A stretch of DNA of 64,000 bases from Glaciecola sp964195425 (lineage in GTDB: Bacteria > Pseudomonadota > Gammaproteobacteria > Enterobacterales > Alteromonadaceae), in the NCBI GenBank assembly GCA_964195425.1, contig CAXMOM010000028.1, positions 1-64,000 on the forward strand, read 5' to 3'. The notes below the pieces were generated by a model. The model was not told where the DNA came from. It saw only the letters and a list, made by a program, of their open reading frames with translations, and ran no database searches. Shown in pieces: positions 55,635 to 63,738 of this stretch; within the stretch, counting starts at the first letter, position 1, and each line of letters starts with the position of its first letter. Made by a program: the position numbers and the translations under genes.

Positions 55635-58148
55635 ATGAAGTTAGATAACATTGAGAGTGTTTACCCACTTTCCCCCATGCAAGAATCTATGCTGTTTTAT
55701 GCACAAAGCAGAATTACGGCAAAAAAAGCTAGTTTGAAAAACACTGAACTTACTCATGACGTATTGTTTAATCAAACCAATATTGATATTAGCGGCAATA
55801 TTCAACTTTCAGAATTTAAGCAAGCATGGCAGCAAATTGTTATCGATAATAGTGCTTTTCGCACAGGCTTTATATGGGAAGGTTTAAACCAAGCACAACA
55901 ATTTGTTCGTAAGGAAATTAATCTACCATTCGATTTCTGTGACTTATCGGGTGTCGCCGCCGAAGAAAAACAGCTAGCGTTAGCCGAGAAAATGCGAGTA
56001 GATATTGAACAGGGCTTTGACCTAACCACGGCACCATTAATGCGCGTAAAACTGGTAAGGTTAAGCACTAATATGTATCGACTTATTTGGAGCAGTCATC
56101 ATCTTATAATTGACCGTTGGTGCATCCCAATCGTGTTTGAACGTTTAACTCAATACTACGATGCTTTGATACAACATCAGCCCTTGCCTATCAAAAAAGC
56201 CCCCCCTTTCAAACACTATATTGGATGGCGACATAAGCTGTCTTTTGATAAAAGTGAACGATATTGGCAATCTACTTTAGCCGGATTTTCGCAATCTAGT
56301 AAACTATGTGAACGGCAAGTATTGGCGCCTAGTAGCAAAGTTGAGCATGTCATAAATAAACAATTAATGGAGCAGGTTAAACAATTTTGCCGCCAACAAA
56401 AAGTCACTGTGGCGAGTTTGTTTCAGAGCGCTTGGGGCTTAACACTCAATCAACTATTGGGAGCGCAAGATGTTGTTTATGGCCTTGTAGTGTCGGGGCG
56501 GCCTGCACAAATACCAGACGTAGAAAATATAATAGGGACTTTTGTCAACAATGTGCCGGTAAGACAGACATTGCCTGAAAAGAGCAATACCTTGCAATGG
56601 TTGAAAAAAAATCAATCACAAGGCTTCCAAAGAATTGAATTTGAGCATGAGCCTCCTATTAAGTTGCATGAGTTTACCCGCCTAGCATCCGATGAGGCCT
56701 TATTTGATCACGTATTGGTGTGGCAAAACGCTGCGCCTTTAGCGCTTAGTCAATTTATACACTTATCGCCTATACCCGGTACACTCAATACCGCCTATCC
56801 GCTAACCGTCAGCATTGAGGAAAAGGAACACGGTTTACAATTGGCCGCTATGGTGCAATCTGGCTGGCATTTTATATATAAAGATCGTTTGTTTACTATA
56901 CTTGAATCGATGCTGGCGCAGCTCATTACACTTGATGCGCAACAGACACTTCAAGACATTGAAGGATTTGTGCTGAATGATGCCTTCACAGAAGAACATT
57001 TTGATGAAATTTTGGCCTTGCAGCCAAAGAAAAAAGCCCCTGGCAAATTACTCACTAAGTTCGTCACTGGCCGCTCATTGCTCTCTCGAGATATGATTGA
57101 AGAGTTTCTTGTTACAGAATGGCAAGATATATTAGAGCTTGATAGCATAAGTGTAGATGATGACTTTTTTGAATGTGGTGGCACTTCATTAAAAGCAGTC
57201 CAACTGGTTACCCGACTCGAACAAGCAGAACAAAAACATATTCCTATCATTCAATTGTTTGCGGGGCGAACCATCCGAAGTATGACGCAAATTTACTTAA
57301 ATGCAAATTGGTCAATAAAGCCAGAGTGGGCGATACCTGTAAACACAAAAGGTGAAGGTGCACCTGTTTTTTATATTGCTTCCCCAGAGGTCAATACCAT
57401 AGGCTATGCGCAATTATCTCGTGAGTTAGGCAGCGACATTTCAGGTTATATTTTACAACCACCGCCAACAACTGAGCACATCCGCACGGTTAGAAAAGAG
57501 GAAGTTCCGGCAATAAGCGCAAGATTCATTGAAGAAGTTAGACACATACAACCCAACGGGCCTTATCGGCTAATTGGTATGTGTACCGGTGCTCATATTG
57601 CTGCGGAAATGGCACGTCAAATGGAAGAAAAATCTTTACAGGTAAGCTTCATAGGGGTGATTAACACGTGGTCCTTATATTCAATATCAGCGCTATATCA
57701 TTTTGAAAAAGTCGTCGATTTTTCTCGTATGCTCGGTTATTACAGACGCCGTATAAGCAATTTAAAATGGAGCGAGGTAAGCAATAGGTTTTTACCCGCA
57801 CTAAAAAATAAAGTGGCACCGTCAAAATCGGCTCAACAACCCGAGTCGACTAATGCTCAAAATTATCAGCTTGTGCGCCAATACGACGATACAGTAGTGC
57901 CCGTTGAAGTACAAAAGTGGGCCAAAGAAAGACCTGCGGACCTTATCAAAATAAAGCATCCGGTAACCGTATTCAGAATAGCTAGCAAGCCTTATTGGCG
58001 CATTAACAGCTACGAACTTGGCTGGGATTATTTGGCTGAAGAAACCAAAGTTATCTCGCTAAAAGAGCCCGTTCATGATGCGATACTTCGCCAACCTCAC
58101 ATAGCACATTTTGCAAAACAACTGCGCGAGGAATTATTGAAGAAGTAA
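55635..58148 (+). CDS. NRPS3: C-T-thioesterase without adenylation domain
   Basis: An 837-residue protein: C domain (about 1-450) starting VYPLSPMQESMLFY, with SSHHLIIDRW (His155/156). A carrier domain (about 485-560) has FFECGGTSLKAVQL, Ser518. A type I thioesterase (about 580-830) follows. No adenylation domain lies between C and T, so the carrier must be loaded from outside (perhaps by the free adenylation protein or NRPS2) or the module acts differently. The thioesterase nucleophile motif is IGMCTGAH, with Cys650 where Ser is usual (GxSxG). The catalytic His is probably in EPVHDAILRQPH near the end. ATG at 55635 chosen over a TTG at 55617. Terminal release enzyme of the pathway. Confidence 0.92.
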   Translation: MKLDNIESVYPLSPMQESMLFYAQSRITAKKASLKNTELTHDVLFNQTNIDISGNIQLSEFKQAWQQIVIDNSAFRTGFIWEGLNQAQQFVRKEINLPFDFCDLSGVAAEEKQLALAEKMRVDIEQGFDLTTAPLMRVKLVRLSTNMYRLIWSSHHLIIDRWCIPIVFERLTQYYDALIQHQPLPIKKAPPFKHYIGWRHKLSFDKSERYWQSTLAGFSQSSKLCERQVLAPSSKVEHVINKQLMEQVKQFCRQQKVTVASLFQSAWGLTLNQLLGAQDVVYGLVVSGRPAQIPDVENIIGTFVNNVPVRQTLPEKSNTLQWLKKNQSQGFQRIEFEHEPPIKLHEFTRLASDEALFDHVLVWQNAAPLALSQFIHLSPIPGTLNTAYPLTVSIEEKEHGLQLAAMVQSGWHFIYKDRLFTILESMLAQLITLDAQQTLQDIEGFVLNDAFTEEHFDEILALQPKKKAPGKLLTKFVTGRSLLSRDMIEEFLVTEWQDILELDSISVDDDFFECGGTSLKAVQLVTRLEQAEQKHIPIIQLFAGRTIRSMTQIYLNANWSIKPEWAIPVNTKGEGAPVFYIASPEVNTIGYAQLSRELGSDISGYILQPPPTTEHIRTVRKEEVPAISARFIEEVRHIQPNGPYRLIGMCTGAHIAAEMARQMEEKSLQVSFIGVINTWSLYSISALYHFEKVVDFSRMLGYYRRRISNLKWSEVSNRFLPALKNKVAPSKSAQQPESTNAQNYQLVRQYDDTVVPVEVQKWAKERPADLIKIKHPVTVFRIASKPYWRINSYELGWDYLAEETKVISLKEPVHDAILRQPHIAHFAKQLREELLKK

Positions 58149-58286
58149 ATGTCCTAGCCAAACGTTAATAAATAGAGAGCTTGCACTAGGATCAGTGACT
58201 ATAACTTGTTACCTTAAAAGTGCTTCCACTACGCATCAATTGTTTAGTGGGACCTAAATCAACTGTGCACAAGCCGGAGGCTATAT

Positions 58287-58637
58287 ATGTCAGCATCTAC
58301 CCCTATCAGTTATATTGAGTTTGCAGCAAACGACCTTACCTTAATTAAAGACTTCTACAGCAAAGCGTTTAATTGGCAATTTGTTGACTATGGACCCGAC
58401 TATGTGTCATTTGAAAATGCGGGTATTACAGGTGGTTTTTATTACTCCCCGTTGCACGCCAATGCGAATGAAGGGTCTGTTTTGGTAGTGTTGCATACAG
58501 ACAATCTAGAAGCTTGTTTACATAAAATAGTGAAATGTGGCGGCACAATTAAGACCGATATATTTTCGTTTCCAGGCGGCAAACGCTTTCATTTTATCGA
58601 CCCATGCCAAAATGAATTAGCCGTGTGGGCTACCTAA
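58287..58637 (+). CDS. VOC-fold protein, single glyoxalase-like domain
   Basis: A 116-residue vicinal-oxygen-chelate domain: SYIEFAANDLTLIKDFYSKA with the family pattern of a metal-ligand region after a first strand, FNWQFVDYGPDYVSFENAG, and the C-terminal HFIDPCQNELAVW with a metal ligand Glu. Metal or thiol substrates are typical, and some members give drug resistance by sequestration. Excellent ribosome-binding site (CGGAGG, 8 bases). It lies 138 bases after NRPS3 and is probably its own transcript or the end of the biosynthetic operon. Function not readable. Confidence 0.88.
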   Translation: MSASTPISYIEFAANDLTLIKDFYSKAFNWQFVDYGPDYVSFENAGITGGFYYSPLHANANEGSVLVVLHTDNLEACLHKIVKCGGTIKTDIFSFPGGKRFHFIDPCQNELAVWAT

Positions 58638-58712
58638 TGAAAGAATTTGATGTTGCAGCGAAATTGTAATAACGTTTTTCAAACAAATACCGTCAGCCAA
58701 AAGGAATAGACA

Positions 58713-59156
58713 ATGCAATATTTGCACACCATGATTAGAGTGACCAATTTAGAAGCTTCATTACACTTTTATTGTGATTTATTGGGCTTGGTAAAAACCA
58801 GCCAGTATGACAGCGAGAAAGGCCGTTTCTCACTTGTATTTTTAGCAGCGCCCGAAGATGAAGCGCTTGCTAAAGAGCGCAGTGCGCCTTTAATAGAGCT
58901 AACCTACAACTGGGACCCGCAAGAAGACTATACCACTGGTCGTGCATTTGGCCATTTAGCATTCAGAGTAGATGACATATATGGCTTATGCGAAAAACTT
59001 AAAAACAACGGCGTAACCATAAACCGACCTCCCCGCGACGGCCATATGGCTTTTGTGAAATCGCCAGATAACATCTCGATTGAATTACTACAAAAAGGAG
59101 ATTCTTTAGCGCCCTGTGAGCCTTGGGCGGCAATGGAAAATACTGGATCTTGGTAG
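58713..59156 (+). CDS. Lactoylglutathione lyase-like (glyoxalase I family)
   Basis: A 147-residue VOC protein with glyoxalase I features: HTMIRVTNLEASLHFYCDLL (metal-ligand His at the start), LIELTYNWD and the FGHLAFRVDDIYGLCEKL segment with His. The C-terminal FVKSPDNISIELLQKGD ends with the metal Glu. E. coli GloA-like enzymes are about 135 residues, and this one has a short extra tail (CEPWAAMENTGSW). It may detoxify methylglyoxal in the usual way and so be unrelated to the NRPS. Follows the other VOC gene by 75 bases and is ended by a strong terminator. Confidence 0.88.
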   Translation: MQYLHTMIRVTNLEASLHFYCDLLGLVKTSQYDSEKGRFSLVFLAAPEDEALAKERSAPLIELTYNWDPQEDYTTGRAFGHLAFRVDDIYGLCEKLKNNGVTINRPPRDGHMAFVKSPDNISIELLQKGDSLAPCEPWAAMENTGSW

Positions 59157-59181
59157 CGATTGGTATAAATGAAGCATAAAA

Positions 59182-59205
59182 AAAAGCCAGCAATTGCTGG
59201 CTTTT
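59182..59205. terminator. Bidirectional rho-independent terminator
   Basis: AAAAGCCAGCAATTGCTGGC followed by TTTT: a perfect palindrome GCCAGCAATTGCTGGC flanked by A and T tracts, 26 bases beyond the glyoxalase gene and about 100 bases after the amtB stop on the other strand. Confidence 0.9.
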
Positions 59206-59306
59206 CAATAATCTACGGTAGTTTATTCTATATTATTATTATTTTAATTATTGTTTAACCGCATCTCCCTACAAACTTACTTCTTCAATAAGCTTTCTTA
59301 CTGGGC

Positions 59307-60539
59307 TTATTTAAACTCTGGGTAAGCTTCTAAACCACACTCACTCACATCAACACCTTCGAATTCCTCTTCTTCAGAAACCCTGATGCCCATAATTGCT
59401 TTAAGTGCTAACCAGACTGCTAAGCTAGTAACGAATACCCAAACAAAGATAGTAAGCGCACCCAGTAACTGACCAGTAAATTTAGAACCTTCGTTTGTGA
59501 TAGGCACTAACATTAGACCTAAAAAGCCAACAGTACCGTGTACCGAAATGGCGCCTACTGGATCATCTATCTTAAGCTTATCTAGACCAATTATACTTAA
59601 CACCACTAATATACCGCCCACAGCGCCAAATAAAGTTGCTTGCAGTGGAGTAGGTGTTGAAGGTTCAGCAGTGATAGCAACGAGGCCAGCCAACGCACCG
59701 TTTAGCGCCATTGTTAAATCGGCTTTACCAAACATTACACGGGCTAGGATAAGAGCAGCTACAAGGCCACCGGCTGCTGCCATATTAGTATTCATAAATA
59801 CAACGGCTACCGCATTCGCGTTTGCAACGGTAGAAGTTGCAAGAACTGAACCACCGTTAAAACCAAACCAACCCATCCATAATATAAATGTACCTAGCGC
59901 GGCAAGCGGAAGGTTTGCACCAGGAAGTGCATTTACTTTGCCGTCTTTAGAGTATTTGCCCGCACGAGCACCTAACACTAAAACGCCGGCTAGTGCCGCT
60001 GCTGCTCCAGCCATATGAACAATGCCTGAGCCTGCGAAATCGCTGAAACCTAAGTCGCCTAAAGTATATAAACCAAATACGCTTGCACCGCCCCATGTCC
60101 AAGAACCTTCCATTGGATAAATAAAGCCTGTTAAAGCAACTGCAAACGCTAAGAAAGCCCAAAGCTTCATTCGCTCAGCAACAGCCCCCGATACAATAGA
60201 CATAGCGGTTGCTACGAACACTACTTGAAAGAAGAAATCAGCAGAAGGAGCGTAAGTGGCTGGCTCAGCTACGCCGGTAGCGCCATCGCCAGTAATATCT
60301 TTCAAGAACCAGCTAAAGTCGTCTCCGCCATACATGATGCTGTAGCCACAAATCATATACATGATACTTGCAACTGCATATAGCGCGACGTTCTTAGTTA
60401 AGATTTCGGTGGTGTTTTTAGCGCGTACAAGACCCGCTTCTAACATTGTAAAACCTGCAGCCATCCACATAACGAGTGCGCCGCATATTAAAAAGTAAAA
60501 GGTATCTAGTGCATACCCTAGTTCAAATGTAATTTCCAT
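59307..60539 (-). CDS. amtB: Ammonium transporter
   Basis: A 410-residue eleven-helix Amt/MEP/Rh channel for ammonium. N-terminal helix TFYFLICGALVMWMAAGFTMLE. Pore-lining elements in order: twin His region in FAGSGIVHMAGAAAALAGV, WMGWFGFNGGSVLA, and the second His with VGAISVHGTVGFLGLM. The last helix is followed by an acidic cytoplasmic tail (RVSEEEEFEGVDVSEC). Complete. It follows glnK by 25 bases on the same strand, the conserved glnK-amtB pair in which GlnK blocks AmtB in nitrogen sufficiency. Probable sigma-54/NtrC control (below). Confidence 0.96.
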   Translation of the reverse strand: MEITFELGYALDTFYFLICGALVMWMAAGFTMLEAGLVRAKNTTEILTKNVALYAVASIMYMICGYSIMYGGDDFSWFLKDITGDGATGVAEPATYAPSADFFFQVVFVATAMSIVSGAVAERMKLWAFLAFAVALTGFIYPMEGSWTWGGASVFGLYTLGDLGFSDFAGSGIVHMAGAAAALAGVLVLGARAGKYSKDGKVNALPGANLPLAALGTFILWMGWFGFNGGSVLATSTVANANAVAVVFMNTNMAAAGGLVAALILARVMFGKADLTMALNGALAGLVAITAEPSTPTPLQATLFGAVGGILVVLSIIGLDKLKIDDPVGAISVHGTVGFLGLMLVPITNEGSKFTGQLLGALTIFVWVFVTSLAVWLALKAIMGIRVSEEEEFEGVDVSECGLEAYPEFK

Positions 60540-60563
60540 TGTGCTGTTCTCCGAAGAATGTGC

Positions 60564-60902
60564 TTATAGGGCTTCTGTGTCGACTTCGCCAGTACGGATT
60601 CGTACGGCATGCTGCAAGTCGTATACAAATACTTTACCATCACCGATTTTGCCGGTTTTGGCTGCGCCAACGATGGCTTCAACCAATCGTTCTACTTGTT
60701 CGTCTTGCACAGCAACTTCAAGTTTGACTTTAGGTAAAAAATCGACTTGATACTCTGCTCCACGATAAAGTTCGGTATGCCCTTTTTGACGTCCAAAACC
60801 TTTAACTTCTGTTACCGTTAAACCATCAATCCCAATTTCTGAGATGGCTTCACGAACATCATCTAGCTTAAAAGGCTTGATGATTGCAGTGACTAATTTC
60901 AT
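60564..60902 (-). CDS. glnK: P-II nitrogen regulatory protein GlnK
   Basis: A 112-residue trimeric PII signalling protein. Expected features: KLVTAIIKPFKLDDVREAI (start), the T-loop region FGRQKGHTELYRGAEYQVDF with the uridylylation Tyr51 (in ELYRGAEY), and the B- and C-loop segment GAAKTGKIGDGKVFVYDLQH, followed by RIRTGEVD. Full length. It binds ATP/ADP and 2-oxoglutarate, signals nitrogen status and controls AmtB. Preceded by AGGAG and, further upstream, a sigma-54 promoter and NtrC-like sites, so its transcription should rise in nitrogen limitation. Confidence 0.96.
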   Translation of the reverse strand: MKLVTAIIKPFKLDDVREAISEIGIDGLTVTEVKGFGRQKGHTELYRGAEYQVDFLPKVKLEVAVQDEQVERLVEAIVGAAKTGKIGDGKVFVYDLQHAVRIRTGEVDTEAL

Positions 60903-60953
60903 ATGATGCTCCTGCGTTATTAAATGAAAATGTATTGAATTTACACAGAGTAA

Positions 60954-60969
60954 TACAAAAGCAGTGCCA
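60954..60969 (-). promoter_or_regulatory. Sigma-54 promoter of glnK-amtB
   Basis: On the minus strand TGGCACTGCTTTTGTA matches the -24/-12 consensus TGGCAC-N5-TTGCA with one change (TTGTA). It lies about 50 bases upstream of the glnK start, leaving a leader of about 40 bases. Matches the family rule that glnK-amtB is driven by sigma-54. Confidence 0.82.
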
Positions 60970-61033
60970 AAAATTAATAGCGATAAATTTCAATGCCTTA
61001 GTTATATTTTAGGCTGCTCAGGAAGGATAATTG

Positions 61034-61078
61034 GCACTATTATGGTGCAACGAGCTTGAATTGCGCGCTAATAGTGCA
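61034..61078. promoter_or_regulatory. Two NtrC-like enhancer sites
   Basis: Site 1 at 61034-61048 is GCACTATTATGGTGC, close to the NtrC consensus GCAC-N7-GTGC. Site 2 at 61062-61078 reads TGCGCGCTAATAGTGCA, with one good and one weaker half. Their centres are about 29 bases apart and about 100 and 130 bases upstream of the expected start, ending just before the mrcB stop. Assignment is by consensus and position. Confidence 0.7.
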
Positions 61079-61087
61079 GATATTTTC

Positions 61088-63418
61088 TCAGCCGAATAAT
61101 TTATCCCACCAAGACTTTTTCTTTTCAGTGGGCTGGGTTATCGGTTTTGGTTGGCTTAGGCAGCCTACAGGCTCCCCTAAAGAAAATTTTACAGCTGGAA
61201 CACTTACTACATCGGGGCAGCCTGGTAGCGTTTGTTCGCCTGTCAATCGGTTGAAATGAGCAATCGTTAAACTACTTGGGAAACGTCTAACTAATGTTTT
61301 TGGTGACTGTTGTTTTTGCAAAGCAATGAACACCGGCAAAGCACCCGTAGCACCCGACATATTAATAGGCGTATTGTTGTCATTGCCAAGCCAAACCGTG
61401 GTGACTAAATTGCGGTCAAAACCAGCAAACCAACTGTCTCGATAATCGTCCGTGGTACCGGTTTTTCCTGCCATATTGATCTTAGGAAATTCAGCTTTGA
61501 TACGTTTAGCGGTGCCCTCAATTGTGACTTTATGAAGCGCGTAGTTTAGTAAATAAGTAGCATCTTCGTCGGCTCGTATTTGTTGGCGTTCAGTTCGTTT
61601 CCACATTAAGTCATTTTCATGCGTAGTAACTGCATATAAGGCATATAAAGGTTTCAAAATGCCTTTGTTAGAAATGGTTTGATATACCTGATTGACCTGC
61701 AGCGGGGAGAGCTCCACCGCGCCTAAAGCAACAGATGGAAGTGCCCTTACTCTTTTGTCTGCACCCAAACGATTAAGGCTTCGAACTACTTCGTCAAAGC
61801 CTATTGTAGCGGCTAAATTTACGCTAGGGACATTGTAAGATTTTGCTAAGGCGTCTACCAAAAGCACTTGTCCTCTAAATTTTTTATCGGCGTTTTGTGG
61901 TTCCCATTTTTTGCCTTCAGCATCATCAAAGCTTATGGGTTTATCCTCCAATAGTGTCGCCAAAGTAAATTTGCTTGGATTTTCAAGCGCGCTCAAATAG
62001 ATCACTGGCTTTATAAGCGACCCGATAGGACGCACAGCGCGCAATGCGCGATTAAACCCGGCGTACTCTGTATTTTTACCGCCTACTAGTGCCCTAATAC
62101 CCCCGGTTTTTATATCCGACATCACCAACGCAGCTTCCAAATCAGGCTGTTTATAGGTCTTTGATTTTGCCGCAACCACTTCTGTAACGGCTTTTTCAGC
62201 GCGTCTTTGTGCATTAATATCAAGTGTTGTAAATACCTTAACCCCCGATAATCTGGACTCTTTTGTTTGCACCACCTCTTTAAGCTCTTCGCGGACTTTA
62301 TCCATAAATGCAGGATGTTTACCCGACGCTAAACTTGGGCTGTTATTCGTTATCAAAGGTTTGCCAACGGCAATTTCGTATTCTTTGGGGCTTATTTCAC
62401 TGGCTTCAAGTAACATCCGCAAGACTAAATCTCTGCGCTGGGTCATACGCTCCACATGGCGCTTAGGGTCATAGTAAGATGGCCCTTTAACTAATCCAAC
62501 AAGTGTAGCTATTTCTTCAATTGATAGTTCGTTTAAGGGTTTATTAAAGAAATAATGGCTTCCTAGTCCAAACCCATGTACCGCCACAGCGCCATTTTGC
62601 CCTAAAAAAACTTGATTGATATAAGCGTTAAGAATTTCATCTTTGCTGTAGCGAGCATCGATTACTAATGCCATAGCGGCTTCTTTTAGCTTTCGAATAT
62701 AAGACTGTTCACGAGTTAAAAATAAATTCTTAACTAATTGCTGGGTTAAGGTACTACCGCCTTGAACGGTTCTTCCAGCAGTAATATTTGCGATTAGCGC
62801 ACGCATAATTGAAAGAGGAGCTATGCCATGGTGTTCATAAAAATTCTTGTCTTCAACTACCACTAAGCCGGTTTTCAATAAATAGGGAATGTCTGCATTA
62901 GACATTAACATTCTGTCTTCGTCTAAGCCTCCCACTAAACGCGATACTAACCACGGTTCCAAACTGGTGCGTGAAAGAATATTGTCGTTATCAAGCACTT
63001 CTATACGAGAGATTCGGGGGCCATTCCATGTGATTCGCATTTTTTGAGAAGGGTATAAGTTGTGCGGGTAATTAAATTCACGTCTGTAGATGACTAAGCT
63101 ATTAGTACTTTGTGAATATTCCCCCACTTCTTTGGTTACCGATGATTTGCGATATCCAAGCAAGATAAGTTCATCAACTACTTCTTTAATCGTGATTTCT
63201 TGCTTAACATCCATAGTAAGTGGACGTGCATATATTTGCGCAGGAACCTGCCATTTATTGCCTTCAAATCGCGGTTGGATCTGCGCATCTATATAAACGA
63301 AGTAAGCAGCAATGACTGCGATAAACAGAAATGTAAGTTTAAAGAAATGAAACTTCACCCATTTAAATGGGGCGAAAATAATCGATTTGATACTCAACTG
63401 CTTTCCTTTTTTACGCAT
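61088..63418 (-). CDS. mrcB: Penicillin-binding protein 1B (bifunctional)
   Basis: A 776-residue inner-membrane bifunctional peptidoglycan synthase. One N-terminal transmembrane helix (FLFIAVIAAYFVYI) and a UB2H-like region follow, then a glycosyltransferase domain with VVVEDKNFYEHHGIAPLSIM, GGSTLTQQLVKNLFLT and INQVFLGQ. The transpeptidase domain has the SxxK nucleophile in RPIGSLIKPVIYL and the KTGT box in MAGKTGTTDDYRDSWFAG. A short Pro/Thr tail ends the protein. It requires LpoB-type activators encoded elsewhere. Leftward, with its own promoter upstream of 63418; its stop is 10 bases beyond the NtrC-like sites of glnK. Confidence 0.95.
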   Translation of the reverse strand: MRKKGKQLSIKSIIFAPFKWVKFHFFKLTFLFIAVIAAYFVYIDAQIQPRFEGNKWQVPAQIYARPLTMDVKQEITIKEVVDELILLGYRKSSVTKEVGEYSQSTNSLVIYRREFNYPHNLYPSQKMRITWNGPRISRIEVLDNDNILSRTSLEPWLVSRLVGGLDEDRMLMSNADIPYLLKTGLVVVEDKNFYEHHGIAPLSIMRALIANITAGRTVQGGSTLTQQLVKNLFLTREQSYIRKLKEAAMALVIDARYSKDEILNAYINQVFLGQNGAVAVHGFGLGSHYFFNKPLNELSIEEIATLVGLVKGPSYYDPKRHVERMTQRRDLVLRMLLEASEISPKEYEIAVGKPLITNNSPSLASGKHPAFMDKVREELKEVVQTKESRLSGVKVFTTLDINAQRRAEKAVTEVVAAKSKTYKQPDLEAALVMSDIKTGGIRALVGGKNTEYAGFNRALRAVRPIGSLIKPVIYLSALENPSKFTLATLLEDKPISFDDAEGKKWEPQNADKKFRGQVLLVDALAKSYNVPSVNLAATIGFDEVVRSLNRLGADKRVRALPSVALGAVELSPLQVNQVYQTISNKGILKPLYALYAVTTHENDLMWKRTERQQIRADEDATYLLNYALHKVTIEGTAKRIKAEFPKINMAGKTGTTDDYRDSWFAGFDRNLVTTVWLGNDNNTPINMSGATGALPVFIALQKQQSPKTLVRRFPSSLTIAHFNRLTGEQTLPGCPDVVSVPAVKFSLGEPVGCLSQPKPITQPTEKKKSWWDKLFG

Positions 63419-63738
63419 TTACTGGGTCAATGCAGGCCTTATATTATGACGCTGTATTTGGTAAAAGTTCACTCAAGGCTCTCTATTGTTCTGAAGCGAT
63501 AAGGCTAGCAACCACTAAAACGAGAATCATCTACTGAACTGAGGCATATACTACCTTGTATGAAGGAAAACATACACTTTGGCTGCGAATATACATAAGT
63601 GATGATGTGTCTTCTATACGAAACTATGCAAAATAATTTATTGGTCTGATATCTACTTATTCGCTGTTATTTGATTGTTTAAGGAACTAATTCTCGGTAA
63701 AGTACCCAAAACCTTTGTTCCCAATATCTTTTGCAAGG
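63419..63738. other. Divergent intergenic region, about 320 bases
   Basis: Between mrcB (left) and the incomplete rightward gene. It contains the mrcB upstream region and the promoter region of the partial gene; no gene or strong palindrome was seen. Confidence 0.4.
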
